Shown: positions 1 through 9,273 of the stretch, piece by piece
How positions within the stretch are numbered: the first letter of the stretch is position 1
How the letters are laid out: each line of letters opens with the position of its first letter
Assembly (NCBI GenBank): GCA_051453625.1
Contig: JBOZIK010000001.1
Span: forward strand, 36,900,888-36,925,094
Direction: 5' to 3'
Source of the DNA: Welwitschia mirabilis
Taxonomy: Eukaryota; Gnetophyta; Gnetopsida; Welwitschiales
Length of the DNA: 24,207 bases
Translations under genes and position numbers: made by a program
Notes under the pieces: model-generated
The model's input: only the letters and a program-made list of their open reading frames with translations
The model's database searches: none
Told to the model about the DNA's origin: nothing

Positions 1-146
1 TAATATCTCATATTAAATAAGGTGTACAGATGAAATGCACACCACAAGTTTTAAATTCAATGCAATGTGTCATCACCTTAATACATGTAGTACATAACAT
101 CGAAGGTAGTTTAACTTCTTCGTTAGTTTAAACTTTGTTTTATCAG

Positions 147-1549
147 AGATCTGGCGGGAGCATCGGGATATCGATCTCTGCGTACTGGTATTGGCCACTG
201 AACAACGAATTGCAGAACGCCGCGGCATGTCAAAGAGCGATGGACTTCCAGATTGGTTGGTGAGTAGATCCGGCACCAATTGAATGCCGGCCCCTTTTGA
301 GTGGAAGCCGCCACACGGAGTGCCAGTCCCCGCTTCGTTTTCTGAAAAGGAGTGGAAAAGGTGTTGAAACAATGGCGTGTTTTTTGCAGGATCATAGAGC
401 CACTGCTTTATGGCAGATATCCGGAGATAATGCGTCAGATTGTCGGGAACCGGCTTCCGACGTTCACGGAATCAGAGGCAGAGGACATAATCCAGTCGTT
501 CGATTTCATCGGGCTGAATCACTATTCAACGCTCTATATCTCTGAAAATCCCTCGGCCAATTACCCGCCTCAGGATTACATGGACGACATGAGAATTTCT
601 GCAACAGGTCTTTTTGTATTTTATATTACTCACACTGTAACTTCGTTATCAGCCCATTTCTCACAGCGACTGCCATGATTGAACACAGGTGCTGCGGAGA
701 ACCAGGCGATCGCAACATACCTGGTAAAAAAATCCGGAGTCCTTCCAGTCTTTGTAAACAATCAGTTTGGTCCGGATTTAAGCATTCCAAGCAAGCAAAT
801 CCTTCGGTATTGTTAAAAAGCTTGGTGCTATTGCAGAACTACGGTTACGGGTCGGTGCCATTAGGGTTTCAGGAGCTGCTTGAATATGTGAAGGAGCGCT
901 ACGGCAACCCTCCGGTGATCATCACGGAGTGCGGTAAGACGTCCGGCAATTGCAGTAGCTATAACTCAATTCAGAAAAGTGCTTTTCAGAACCAGATGGG
1001 CATCATTCGTCGGAGTCTCTGCGGTGTCCGCAAATTTAATGACTAGAATCCATTCAGACGACTGATTAACAGAACCAGATGAACATCATTCATCTCAGTT
1101 TTGGTGATTTCTGCAAATGCAGGTGTCCCGGACAACTCGTCGGTGCCCATGAGCGAGTCCGTGCGAGACGCGGAGCGCGTTTCGTTTTACAGCGACTACC
1201 TAAGAAGCATGCTGAATGCCATGAGGTAGACCGCAAAACTTTCCAACCTTAAACCAGACACAGTATACGGACAGCCTCACACAAAAGCTTCTATAACTTA
1301 CCAAAGAAACTCTACTGAAATCTTCTGCGGAAAATTTGTTGCAGCAACGGATCAGACACGAGAGGATTCTTTGCGTGGTCATTCGTGGACAGTTTCGAGA
1401 ACGGCATTGGATATCAGATAAGGTTTGGCCTCAATTACCTGGATTTTAAATCCGGCAATCTGCGGAGGGTCCCAAAGTCGTCAATGAAGTTGTTCAAAAG
1501 GATGCTGCGAGGAACCCTTGACGATGGACATCAACATGCTTCCTCGTAA
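147..1549 (+). CDS. GH1 beta-glucosidase-like gene, 3' half (six exons, 5' truncated by window)
   Basis: Exons read as 147-259, 390-607, 689-753, 837-933, 1123-1225 and 1345-1549, all with GT..AG introns; they join to 801 nt, 266 codons plus TAA at 1547-1549. Seen: GGSIGIS, AMDFQIGW, EPLLYGRYPEIM, LPTFTESE, FDFIGLNHYS, GNPPVIITECG (catalytic nucleophile Glu, fragment residue 163), GVPD, NGSDTRGFFAWSF and a C-terminal RVPKSSMKLFK. These are landmarks, in order, of the second half of plant family 1 beta-glycosidases (about 500 residues), which hydrolyse glucosides with a retaining mechanism. The acid/base motif (NEP) would lie upstream of the window. Odd: the usual TENG reads TECG, and FEW reads FEN (residue 217 is the Glu). 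Exon 689-753 keeps frame but matches the family weakly, so its borders are least certain. The exons are clearly GC-richer than their surroundings. It may be an active paralogue, a neofunctionalised one or an early pseudogene; there is no in-frame stop or frameshift. Confidence 0.88.
987..1118 (+). repeat. Imperfect tandem duplication inside a GH1 intron
   Basis: A stretch beginning CAGAACCAGATG at 987 recurs at 1070 with three mismatches in the first 25 bases, and similarity continues more loosely to the GCAAAT near 1031 and 1114. The period is 83 bp. The second copy runs into the splice acceptor of the exon at 1123; the first ends without an AG acceptor. Confidence 0.7.
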
Positions 1550-1586
1550 ACGTCACATCACAGCCATTAATGATCCTAGGGCCACG

Positions 1587-1772
1587 TGTCAAGTCTCAAT
1601 TGGGTCTCTTCTGACTTTTCTTAATAGTAGTGAGTTGTCCAGCCTCGTGTTTGGGCTGGGTCAACGCACATTCTACGAGTGTCAAGTCTCAATTGGGTCT
1701 CTTCTGACTTTTCTTAATAGTAGTGAGTTGTCCGGCCTCGTGTTTGGGCTGGGTCAACGCACATTCTACGAG
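1587..1772 (+). repeat. Two-copy 93-bp tandem repeat just downstream of the GH1 stop
   Basis: Unit 1 is 1587-1679 and unit 2 is 1680-1772. I see one difference (CCAGCC versus CCGGCC). The unit starts TGTCAAGTCTC and ends CATTCTACGAG. It begins 38 bp after the GH1 stop codon, so it probably sits in the 3' UTR. An open frame through it (1518-1784) exists only because 93 is a multiple of three and no stop falls in that frame; I do not call it a gene. Confidence 0.95.
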
Positions 1773-2379
1773 CATATTATTTAAATAAAATTAAATCGCA
1801 ATTTCATCAAATCTAAGGTGATGTATTAGCAAAATGTACAATATGAACGAATGATTATGATTGTTTATGTTGATGTGCTTTGGCTAAATGGAAGTAGAAT
1901 TTCGTGCCCTTCAAGTATCACTTTTTTTTTTTTTCCCCGTAAAACTCAATACACAGAGAACGTAAAAAAATTAAAGTGAATACTTTTGTTGATATGTTTA
2001 AATATCATTAAAATTCTTTATGATTTTCTTAAAGAAATTTTTTGACTTGGTAAAAACTTTTTTTCTTCAATAGGACTTTTTTAATTGAGAAAGCTAACTC
2101 TATGAGCTGTCTTTAGAAATAAAAAGCTTGTAGATGTATTACTAGGCTATTTTAAAGAAGGGGAGTTGCCAAACCTTGGAGAATTTAGCCATGATTTACA
2201 TAGCTCAGAAACTTGTACATTTTCTTTAACAACATTCTCCAAGGTAAAATTACATTTTAAAAAAAACATAAAAAACTAAGAGAGGAGGGAAAGAAGAAAC
2301 GATTTCATCTTTAAAGAGTTACATTCGTCAGCTTCAGCAATTTAGAAAGAAGATAACAACTTATTGCATTCCAAGGAAA
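1773..2379. other. AT-rich intergenic stretch, no gene seen
   Basis: No coding region is recognisable on either strand. There is a T13 run at 1922-1934. It could be the A-tail of the minus-strand LINE remnant to its right, but it lies about 450 bp from the last recognisable LINE coding sequence, so this is only a possibility. Confidence 0.5.
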
Positions 2380-3060
2380 GCTTTTTTATTGTGCACTTAA
2401 GGCCCTCTTCCAAAAAGCCAGTGTTTCTCATGAAATCAAGCATTAAGTCATTCCCATCCCTCATTGGTTATAGGGTACTCTTAGAATATGTGTAAAAAGG
2501 ATTCTTCAATTTGATAAAGGCGATGCTTAGATTTTAAATACCTACATGCACTAAACATTGACTTAGTGGTAGCCTTTGCAAACAAAAACACCACATAAAG
2601 CATGCTATTTTTAGAGGAATATGAATCTTGCAAATTTCAACATAAATCTTTTCCTTCATCATCAATATTGGCTTCCCAATAACAAGACAACCAAGAAGAG
2701 ATGGAGACTATTTGAATTTGACTCTCATAACCAATTTGTAAGAATAGCTGTGGAAAGGAGTTGTAGGGAACCAATTCCACTTACTAAAAACATCTCCTGT
2801 TGTCACATTGTTGCAAGTAGTCTAAATGTAATTTTGAAAAAGATGAAAATTTCTCTTCTAGGGATTTGGCAGAGAGAATTTATCTTGGCTTCATTCTAGT
2901 AAATGGGAGAAGGATTGTTTGATGGTCAAACACCTTTCAATTGCTTAGATTTAAATGCCATAACCTTAGGCATTCACTATAGTGGATAAAGTTTTCACGA
3001 AATCCAATTTTATCCCCTATAAAAAAGTCTTTCCAAACCAACAAGTACCACCTGGTTGTA
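2380..3060 (-). mobile_element. Decayed LINE (non-LTR retrotransposon) ORF2 C-terminal remnant
   Basis: On the minus strand, three pieces occur in the order found in plant LINE ORF2 proteins. First, near 3047-3000, is VWKDFFIGDKIGF, resembling the FW-x-D-x-W-x-G-D-x-L element after the RT domain. Second, near 2630-2575, is KIHIPLKIACFMWCF, resembling the start of the zf-RVT region (VPPKVKFFLW). Third, near 2507-2470, is EESFLHIF followed by EYP, resembling EESxxHLFxxCP. The pieces lie in different frames with stops between them, so this is a pseudogene fragment. The catalytic RT core (YADD) was not found. Frames on the plus strand here, such as 2621-2899, are shadows. Family-level placement is by motif only. 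Confidence 0.6.
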
Positions 3061-3399
3061 AACCATATTAGACCTTTTTCCAAGCTTGCCAAATAGTATT
3101 TGTTTGTGGTAAAATCTGGTTATGCTTGTATATGTCATTAGTATATGGTGAATCACAAAACTGCCCTAGGGATACAAATATTCTATGTCTAAACGCAACT
3201 TTAATAAAAAAATCCTAAGACTTCCATTTATAGTATAGCCCTAATGTCATTTTCCCTCAGAGATAGATGATGAAAGCTTGTCAGTAAAGCAAGCACAATG
3301 GTAAAGGTAGTAGAGAGTGAAATTATATTACAAATCCAGGAATGGGACATAGCATTCAAACTAATATAAAAAATTAAGAAAAAAGCATAAATACTTAAA
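3061..3399. other. Unassigned sequence between the LINE and LTR remnants
   Basis: On the minus strand this may continue the LINE upstream, with short open pieces but no motif I can name. No gene is supported. Confidence 0.35.
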
Positions 3400-4600
3400 A
3401 TAAAAACATTTAGATTTACTTCTTAACTCATTCAGAATGATATAATTCATTATCACCACGAGTGTTCATGTAGTTCAAGCTCAAGAACAATCGCATAATC
3501 TGATTTATCATAGATATGAGGGTAATATAATCAAGCCACTTAGACTTCACATCAAGAATAAAATAAGTATAGAAAGTAGAGTATCTCAAGATCCAACCAA
3601 TAAACATTCAGGCTATACAAGCTAGAATGAAAAGGAGAATCACCAAAATAAATCTTAAAATAAAAGCATACCTTAGCCAATCCTAAGCATAATAAAATTC
3701 ACAACTTGATATCAATATAGTACACCAAGAACATGTAACATTTTATTATCTAAAAAGTAAAGCATACAATCTAAAAATGTACTTATGCTAAACCAAGAAG
3801 CATCATGCTAGCTTGGTACCTAGCCCATTCCTATGAGAGTCTTAGAAAGAACTAGTGACTAAATCTCCAATCTCTTAAAAATGATTTACCATGAAATGAT
3901 GTTCTCTAAGTTAGAAGAGGCAGGGTATTTATAAGCCAGAATTAGGGTTTACAATTAGGGTTTTAAGAGCCTAATGGAGTCATTCTAAAGAATGCCTAAA
4001 ATACATAAAATAATTCTTTAGTCATGGGGTCAAATTGAGTAGCTCCTCTTAGAAAATATTCCTCGTTCCTCTTCGTTTAGTGGAAATGATCGGAATGAAT
4101 TGCTTGCATGAAGAGAAACAAGGAATGTAAGAATGGTACTGTTTTGCCTCAAATAACTGGCACCGCCATGCTTAGGACTAGTGCCACCACTAATTATGAT
4201 CAACACACATCCATCTCCTACATAATGCTCTTGATGTTACATTTATCTTGTAAAATGATAGTGTTAAGATAGATCAGTAGTAAAAGAATATTTTCATGGC
4301 CCTCAGTGTAAGAAATGCATAAAACTATCATGATGATTAATTAAACTTGCTAACAAGGCCTTCATTCCTTGATATAAATGTCAATTTTTGAGTGTTATCA
4401 TACTCTCCAACCAACATTTTACTGGTCCCCTAGTAAAACGTGTGTTAAAAAATTAGATAACATGGTAAAAATTATAAATCAACCCAATCAAGTACAAAAA
4501 TATAAAGGGCTCTAGAAAAAACGTTACCCAATATACTCTAAAATTACACCTTGAATAAAAAATAGGCCATGAAAAGTAAGTACTTTAAGTGCAAATGCCA
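3400..4600 (-). mobile_element. Putative LTR of minus-strand gypsy element A
   Basis: Read on the minus strand, this begins TGGCATTTG directly after a G-rich polypurine tract (4601-4610). About 670 bases further on it carries a TATA box (3926-3935), followed by a leader-like stretch. That is the order polypurine tract, U3, TATA, R expected for a 3' LTR. The far (left) end is not resolved; 3400 is an estimate, and no second copy of this LTR was found in the window. The call rests on architecture and on the integrase fragment to its right in the same orientation. Confidence 0.5.
3926..3935 (-). promoter_or_regulatory. TATA box of the element A LTR
   Basis: The minus strand reads CTTATAAATA, preceded by AACCCTAATTCTGG and followed by CCCTGCC. 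It is a well-formed plant TATA element at a plausible place in an LTR. Whether it is active cannot be told. Confidence 0.5.
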
Positions 4601-4610
4601 CTTCCCCCAA
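4601..4610 (-). other. Polypurine tract of element A
   Basis: The minus strand reads TTGGGGGAAG, immediately followed by TGGCATTTG. Upstream of it is CTTTGAGGACAATGTTCAG, which resembles the GAGGACAA-type sequence common after pol in plant gypsy elements. This fixes the orientation and the inner border of the 3' LTR. Confidence 0.55.
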
Positions 4611-6600
4611 CCAAGGCTGAACATTGTCCTCAAAGTTTGAAAGATGAAAAATTGAATGTGAATACAATGAGAAATGAATGATGCATATGCTAAAGTGGAC
4701 TAGAATAAGTTGGAAAAGAAAATTACTAAAAATAAAATTTTCAATGTATGATTAAATTAAAAAAGATAAATTGCAAGCTAATGCAAATGAAAGACTAAAA
4801 ATTTGAATCTGAGTGGCATGACATCTCAGAAAATAACTAGAAGAGGATGGAAAATGAGAAGTGAATGTGATGATTTTGAAATAAAGGTGTAAAGAGTAAA
4901 TCTAGATCAGTCAGTTTCTATAACTTTTTAACAGAGACTAGAGAGTTGAAAACATAGTATATGTAATTAAGAATGCCTGTGAAAAGTAAGAACCTATTTG
5001 TGCATCTTAAAACAACAACCCCAGTTAGGGATGTCGATGGCATTGGCTCTATTAAGAATTAGGTGTTAATTCTGATGTTGTAAAGCCTAGCAGCTGAATT
5101 AAGTCATTTGAATTTGCATGGCAATTCAAAAATAGATCTAGTTTTATAGATTTACAGAAACAAAAATTCACATTAATTTTCTATTAAATTCAAAAGCCAT
5201 TATAGTGAAGTAAGATGCAAGCACAATGAAGCTATTACAATTAGAAAATATAGGTAAACAAGGGTGAGAGAGTAAGATAGAGTGAAGATGCCTCAATAGA
5301 ATTAGATAACCATCAAACTCGATTTCTTGTTGACCAGAAACCTAATGTTTTAGAAGATCATGTGAAGATTTCATATAGAGAAGCTGGAACGATGCAAGCA
5401 TGATTAAAGGATAGTGTTGATATGGGCATATGCCGGTGTTGAGTAAAGTAACAGACATTGGTAATCCCTAGGCAATGCGATAGCATGTAATGTAAAGATT
5501 ACCAAAAACTTACATGTGTAACTAGTTGATAGGGACAAAAATTTGAATCATGGGGTTTTTAGATTATGCTTAACAAATTTGGTTATATTTGCAAGAGTTT
5601 TATTTTTTTGGGTAATGAACTCACATAATATAAAAAAAAATGTGCCTCCTAGGTTCTTTTGAAAAGGGCAAATGAGATGAATGAAAAATGATCTAGGGGA
5701 TCGCGGTCAATGTATGAAATGATGGGAATTGTAATTAAGTCATGCAACTAATAAGCAACTAAAACAAACAAGAATCTAGGAAAATGATTAGTTAAATTAA
5801 AATTATTTTTAGATACTTTTTTAGTTTGTATTGATGGATCTTTGGCCAAGACAATGTAGAGCACAAAAAAGGTAAGAACTTGCAAGACAATAATAGCTAA
5901 TGAATCATAAGTTATAATTAGTTAAAGAGAACATACCATTAGAAATCGTTAATCCCATCTTAATTTATTTCCTTCCCTTATTCTTTCATGGACATCCAAG
6001 TTTCAAGCATTTGATCACATTGAGCATTCAGTGTTATGATACTTCCTTCCAATACATTTAACATGTTATACAAAAAGGATTAAGTGCTACATACACCTAT
6101 AGTCCTAGTGTAGATGAATGTATTACAAATGAATTGCTAGAGATTCATTGTCAATAGGCGTCTATAACCTCGATGTAGTTAACTAAATCAAATAAAAATG
6201 ATCCTGAAAGTGTGCTAAAGATCTTTAAGATTTTTCTTGATGTTTCTTGTTCTTTATTATACTTTTTTTCCCCTCTTCTTTTTGTGTTTATAGCACATAA
6301 AATGGGTCATTAGCTTATTATCCTAATAGAGAAATGATCTCATCCTCATAAATGCTTTGAAACAAAGAAACACCATGAAAGAAGAAAATCCACCTTTTTT
6401 CTTTGTTCCAAATTAAAGGACTAAGGCATGTAAACATTAACTAAAAACTTAAAATATGGATGATTTATTCTTGAATAGCAAAAGCTTTCCTAATATATGC
6501 TAAGCATTGAAATGATAAAGATCACTTTCTTAATGAATTATATGGACAAACATTAACCAATATTAATACGTTTCATGAACTCATGAGTTGATGGAAGGGG
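4611..6600 (-). mobile_element. Long non-coding 3' internal region of element A
   Basis: About 2 kb separates the integrase end from the polypurine tract. No convincing open frame exists on either strand. Long spacers of this kind after integrase are known in Athila/Tat-type gypsy elements. Roughly 5740-6600 is a diverged match to 18606-19455, where the same order of landmarks is kept. Confidence 0.45.
6061..6600. repeat. Diverged repeat block shared with 18905-19455
   Basis: Matching landmarks in the same order include ACATGTT, a two-fold CTATAGxCCTAxTGTAG unit with a period of about 65 bp (6097 and 6162), AATGGGTCATT near 6302 and a CATTAACC stretch near 6552. The corresponding landmarks follow one another at 18911-19420. 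Both blocks lie on the 3' side of minus-strand gypsy elements. Confidence 0.6.
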
Positions 6601-6604
6601 TGGT

Positions 6605-6970
6605 TGGGAAAGTTTAAGGTAATGACTATTTACTTTAAATTGAGAGTGAGTTTTGGGATTTTCTATGAGGAACGCACCATAAGGAAATAATTGTTTAATT
6701 GTATAAGGACCAAACCACTTAAAAATTAGCTTCCCTAGAAATAAATAAAACTAAGAGTTATATAATCAAATCAAGTCCTCTTCTTAAAGTGTCTTCTTTT
6801 GGATATGTTAATCACGAATCTTTTTCATCTTTTCATTGTTGAGCTTCATGTTGTCATAGCATCACCTTTAATTTATTCTAGTTCATTGAGTTGGATACCT
6901 ATTTTCACCTACCATGTCAAGGTTTATATGTTTCATGATCCAATATGCTTGACGTTCAAGTTTTACAGAA
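6605..6970 (-). pseudogene. Ty3/gypsy integrase C-terminal fragment (element A)
   Basis: Minus-strand translation gives VNLERQAYWIMKHINLD near 6970-6910, then a region rich in K and N, then LGKLIFKWFGPYTI and LFPYGAFLIENP, ending with FKVNSHYLKL near 6607. This is the order of the integrase C-terminal domain in plant gypsy elements of the Athila/Tat type (ELEHRAYW, then FPGKLKSRWxGPF, VFPYGAVE, FKVNGxRLK). Integrase joins the element cDNA to host DNA; this part binds DNA. The frame shifts between the two halves and has in-frame stops, so it is not functional. The catalytic DDE core should lie to the right but is missing, replaced by A-rich sequence and a GA microsatellite at 7135. Confidence 0.8.
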
Positions 6971-7134
6971 AGATAACTATTTATTTTTTTACAATGACTA
7001 GATTTAAAACTAAGTTAGTACTTAGTTATAATTCTTCCATAGGGATAATTAGGATTAAATAAACAAAAATGACACAACTTTGCTAACTTGCAAGTTTACA
7101 AATTAAAAAGAAAATAAAAGAAAAGAAAAAAGGA
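6971..7134. other. A-rich junction sequence
   Basis: Purine-rich sequence (AAAAAGAAAATAAAAG and similar) runs into the microsatellite. Integrase homology ends about here. It may mark the junction between elements A and B. Confidence 0.35.
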
Positions 7135-7168
7135 GANNNNNNNNGAGAGAGAGAGAGAGAGAGAGAGA
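7135..7168. repeat. (GA)n microsatellite containing an 8-N gap
   Basis: GA, then eight N (7137-7144), then an uninterrupted GA run to 7168. The true repeat length is unknown because of the gap. Confidence 0.95.
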
Positions 7169-7787
7169 TGAGAACTATTTTAAAACTTCATCTAGAAAAT
7201 GGGAATTAAGCAAGCTCTAAATCACATGATTCATCCTTTTGTAAATCCTTACTTAACTATATGCAACACTATCCTAAAACAAAAACTTAGACCATCAAGT
7301 GTAAAAGCATAAGTCATAGTGACATAATGTCATTTACCATTCAAGTGTTATTAAATTTGACAGTTACTAATCCCATATCCTTATAATAAAAATGGAAAAT
7401 ATAAACTAAAGCATGCAAGATCCATAAAACTACTAAGGCTATAAACCAATTAACTAATCAAATCTACCAGGTGACTAAACCAAAACTTGATTGTGTGTTA
7501 TCCCTTAAGCATTCCTAATATAAAGTTGAATTTGAAACTAGCAATCAAAAGGAAATAACTCTAATATATTAAATCAAGAAAATGTACATTACATCAAAGA
7601 TGGAGGAATAGGAAAGACTCCTCAAGCTCCTTTAAATAAGCTCACTTCCCAAAAAGACACTTAGAATGTGACTACACCTTAACACTCCAAAGGTATTGTG
7701 CTTCATTCAAATGAAGGATGATTACAAGTGAGGGTTTAAGGCCCTTGTATAGATGAGGGTAGGGTTGAGGTGGTTAAGAGCCTTTGC

Positions 7788-7996
7788 CTTATAGTGTTGG
7801 GTAGAATATTCATTATTTAGCATTAAGTAGACAAGATTTTATCTTATAGCATTTGGTGGAGGTTGTCTTGTAGTGTTAGGTAGATTAGATTCTACCCTCT
7901 AAAATTAGGTAGAATTTTCGTCATTTAGCTTTGGTAGAGGTTGTCCTGTAGTGTTTGATGGAGATTATCATATTGCATTAAGTGGAATCTTTGTCA
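7788..7996. repeat. Degenerate tandem repeat, unit about 24-25 bp
   Basis: Roughly eight diverged units of the form CTTGTAGTGTTAGGTAGA run in sequence, among them TTATAGTGTTGGGTAGA, TTATAGCATTTGGTGGA, TTGTAGTGTTAGGTAGA, ATTTAGCTTTGGTAGA and CCTGTAGTGTTTGATGGA. Some units are stretched by insertions. In the minus-strand reading they lie upstream of the putative LTR transcription start, where U3 enhancer repeats occur. Confidence 0.65.
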
Positions 7997-8063
7997 TGAT
8001 GAATTCCAACAGGTGGTATTTAGAGCTAGATTCCTCTACCAACTAGTGCTATCACCACATGTC

Positions 8064-8524
8064 NNNNNNNNNNNNNNNNNNNNNNNNNNNNNNNNNNNNN
8101 NNNNNNNNNNNNNNNNNNNNNNNNNNNNNNNNNNNNNNNNNNNNNNNNNNNNNNNNNNNNNNNNNNNNNNNNNNNNNNNNNNNNNNNNNNNNNNNNNNNN
8201 NNNNNNNNNNNNNNNNNNNNNNNNNNNNNNNNNNNNNNNNNNNNNNNNNNNNNNNNNNNNNNNNNNNNNNNNNNNNNNNNNNNNNNNNNNNNNNNNNNNN
8301 NNNNNNNNNNNNNNNNNNNNNNNNNNNNNNNNNNNNNNNNNNNNNNNNNNNNNNNNNNNNNNNNNNNNNNNNNNNNNNNNNNNNNNNNNNNNNNNNNNNN
8401 NNNNNNNNNNNNNNNNNNNNNNNNNNNNNNNNNNNNNNNNNNNNNNNNNNNNNNNNNNNNNNNNNNNNNNNNNNNNNNNNNNNNNNNNNNNNNNNNNNNN
8501 NNNNNNNNNNNNNNNNNNNNNNNN
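8064..8524. other. Assembly gap (461 N)
   Basis: Unsequenced bases; nothing can be said about the content. Confidence 1.
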
Positions 8525-8543
8525 TCATTAAAACTAGATGTCA

Positions 8544-8556
8544 TACCCCCCAATCA
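8544..8556 (-). other. Polypurine tract of element B
   Basis: The minus strand reads TTGATTGGGGGGTA and then TGACATC. Just upstream on that strand is AACTTTAAGGACAAAGTCC, the same kind of AGGACAA sequence as at element A. Together they mark the 3' end of the internal region of a minus-strand gypsy element. Confidence 0.5.
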
Positions 8557-8830
8557 AAATTGGACTTTGTCCTTAAAGTTATATGGTAAAAAGCATAAAA
8601 TCATTTTAAGAACATAGCTTTAAAAAGATTGAGAGGAGTCCTTTTATTAAAAACAATGTAAAATGATGCAACTAACTCATGAAAAGAGGGAAATCTAACT
8701 AATGCACAATAATTTTTATTTATTCCTAAAAATTATAAGGAAAGACTCAAACCTTAGAAAAAGTTTATTTTTATGATGAGGTGGAGGTGAGGTGGAATGA
8801 ATGATGAAGATGAATAATGAAAATGTGATA
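8557..8830 (-). mobile_element. Element B internal sequence, left of the insertion
   Basis: Non-coding AT-rich sequence between the polypurine tract and the target site of the plus-strand retrotransposon. It continues at 18606 once the 8836-18600 insertion and one copy of the target site are removed. Confidence 0.45.
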
Positions 8831-8835
8831 ATGGA
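8831..8835. repeat. Target-site duplication ATGGA, left copy
   Basis: ATGGA lies immediately before the 5' LTR; the same five bases follow the 3' LTR at 18601-18605. Five base pairs is the usual duplication length for Ty3/gypsy integrases. Confidence 0.75.
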
Positions 8836-9084
8836 TGTTATGATGCCAAGTTGTATGTTTTTGATGGGGTATTTTTCATGGTTTTGTAGGACATTTAGAC
8901 GAGTTTAAGCATAAAATGACAATTATTGAAAGCCAAAGAGAAATTCATAGAAAAGCATAAATACCAATACATTTGAAGGCATCTTGGACTAATTTTGATG
9001 CTTCAATTTTTGAGGAGGAATTGATAAGCTTAAAGACCAATTTAACTTGATAAAGAGCTTCAAGAAGGTTGTCATCCCCTTTAT

Positions 9085-9186
9085 CATTTTGACGATAGAC
9101 CAGAACAACATCCCTTGCATGCTAACTAGGATGCCATCGTCTAAACGATAGACCAGGACACCACCTCTTGCATGCTGAATCGGATG
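9085..9186 (+). repeat. Tandem ~50-53-bp unit, two copies, in the 5' LTR only
   Basis: CATTTTGACGATAGACCAG through CATGCTAACTAGGATG is repeated as CATCGTCTAAACGATAGACC through CATGCTGAATCGGATG. The 3' LTR has a single unit at 17605-17657. This accounts for the length difference between the LTRs. Confidence 0.75.
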
Positions 9187-9208
9187 TTGACTGAATTGGC
9201 ATGAAGGA

Positions 9209-9217
9209 TAAATATAG
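9209..9217 (+). promoter_or_regulatory. Candidate LTR TATA box
   Basis: TAAATATAG within GCATGAAGGATAAATATAGAAC. The same context is kept in the 3' LTR (TAAATATAA from 17680), which supports a retained function in the family. Confidence 0.4.
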
Positions 9218-9245
9218 AACTTTGTTGATGTAGCATTGTCTCCAC

Positions 9246-9273
9246 CATCATCCAAATGACAACCAGGATGATG
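9246..9273. repeat. Perfect 8-bp inverted repeat in the LTR
   Basis: CATCATCC (9246-9253), a 12-base spacer, then GGATGATG (9266-9273). In the 3' LTR (17717 onward) the left arm is intact but the right arm is changed. It belongs to the dispersed CATCC..GGATG motif family of this element. Confidence 0.7.

Larger units (their letters stand above)
7169..8543 (-). mobile_element. Putative LTR of minus-strand element B (with a 461-N gap)
   Basis: The right edge on the minus strand starts TGACATCTAG right after a polypurine tract at 8546-8551. Inside lie a degenerate tandem repeat (7788-7996) in the U3-like position and a leader-like stretch near 7560-7760. Its layout resembles the element A LTR, but I see no clear base-level match between them. 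The left end is unresolved. Bases 8064-8524 are N, so about a third is unseen. Confidence 0.4.

Noticed and set aside
123-395. Minus-strand open frames of 90 and 99 codons over the first GH1 exon (73-395)
   Set aside because: They are antisense shadows of a GC-rich GH1 exon and intron; no product is recognisable and the plus-strand exon is clear.
675-1046. Plus-strand open frame of 123 codons across the GH1 gene
   Set aside because: It reads through two introns in the wrong frame; the spliced frame carries the family motifs.
1518-1784. 88-codon frame through the 93-bp repeats as a repeat protein gene
   Set aside because: It starts inside the last GH1 exon in another frame, and its length is due to the repeat unit being divisible by three.
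7200-7760. Homology between the element A and element B LTR-like regions (3480-3960 versus 7200-7760)
   Set aside because: They share layout and composition, but I could not find convincing base-level matches, so they are not called an LTR pair.
8013-8589. Long open frames over 8013-8589, 19534-20001 and 20522-21325
   Set aside because: They consist almost wholly of N bases.
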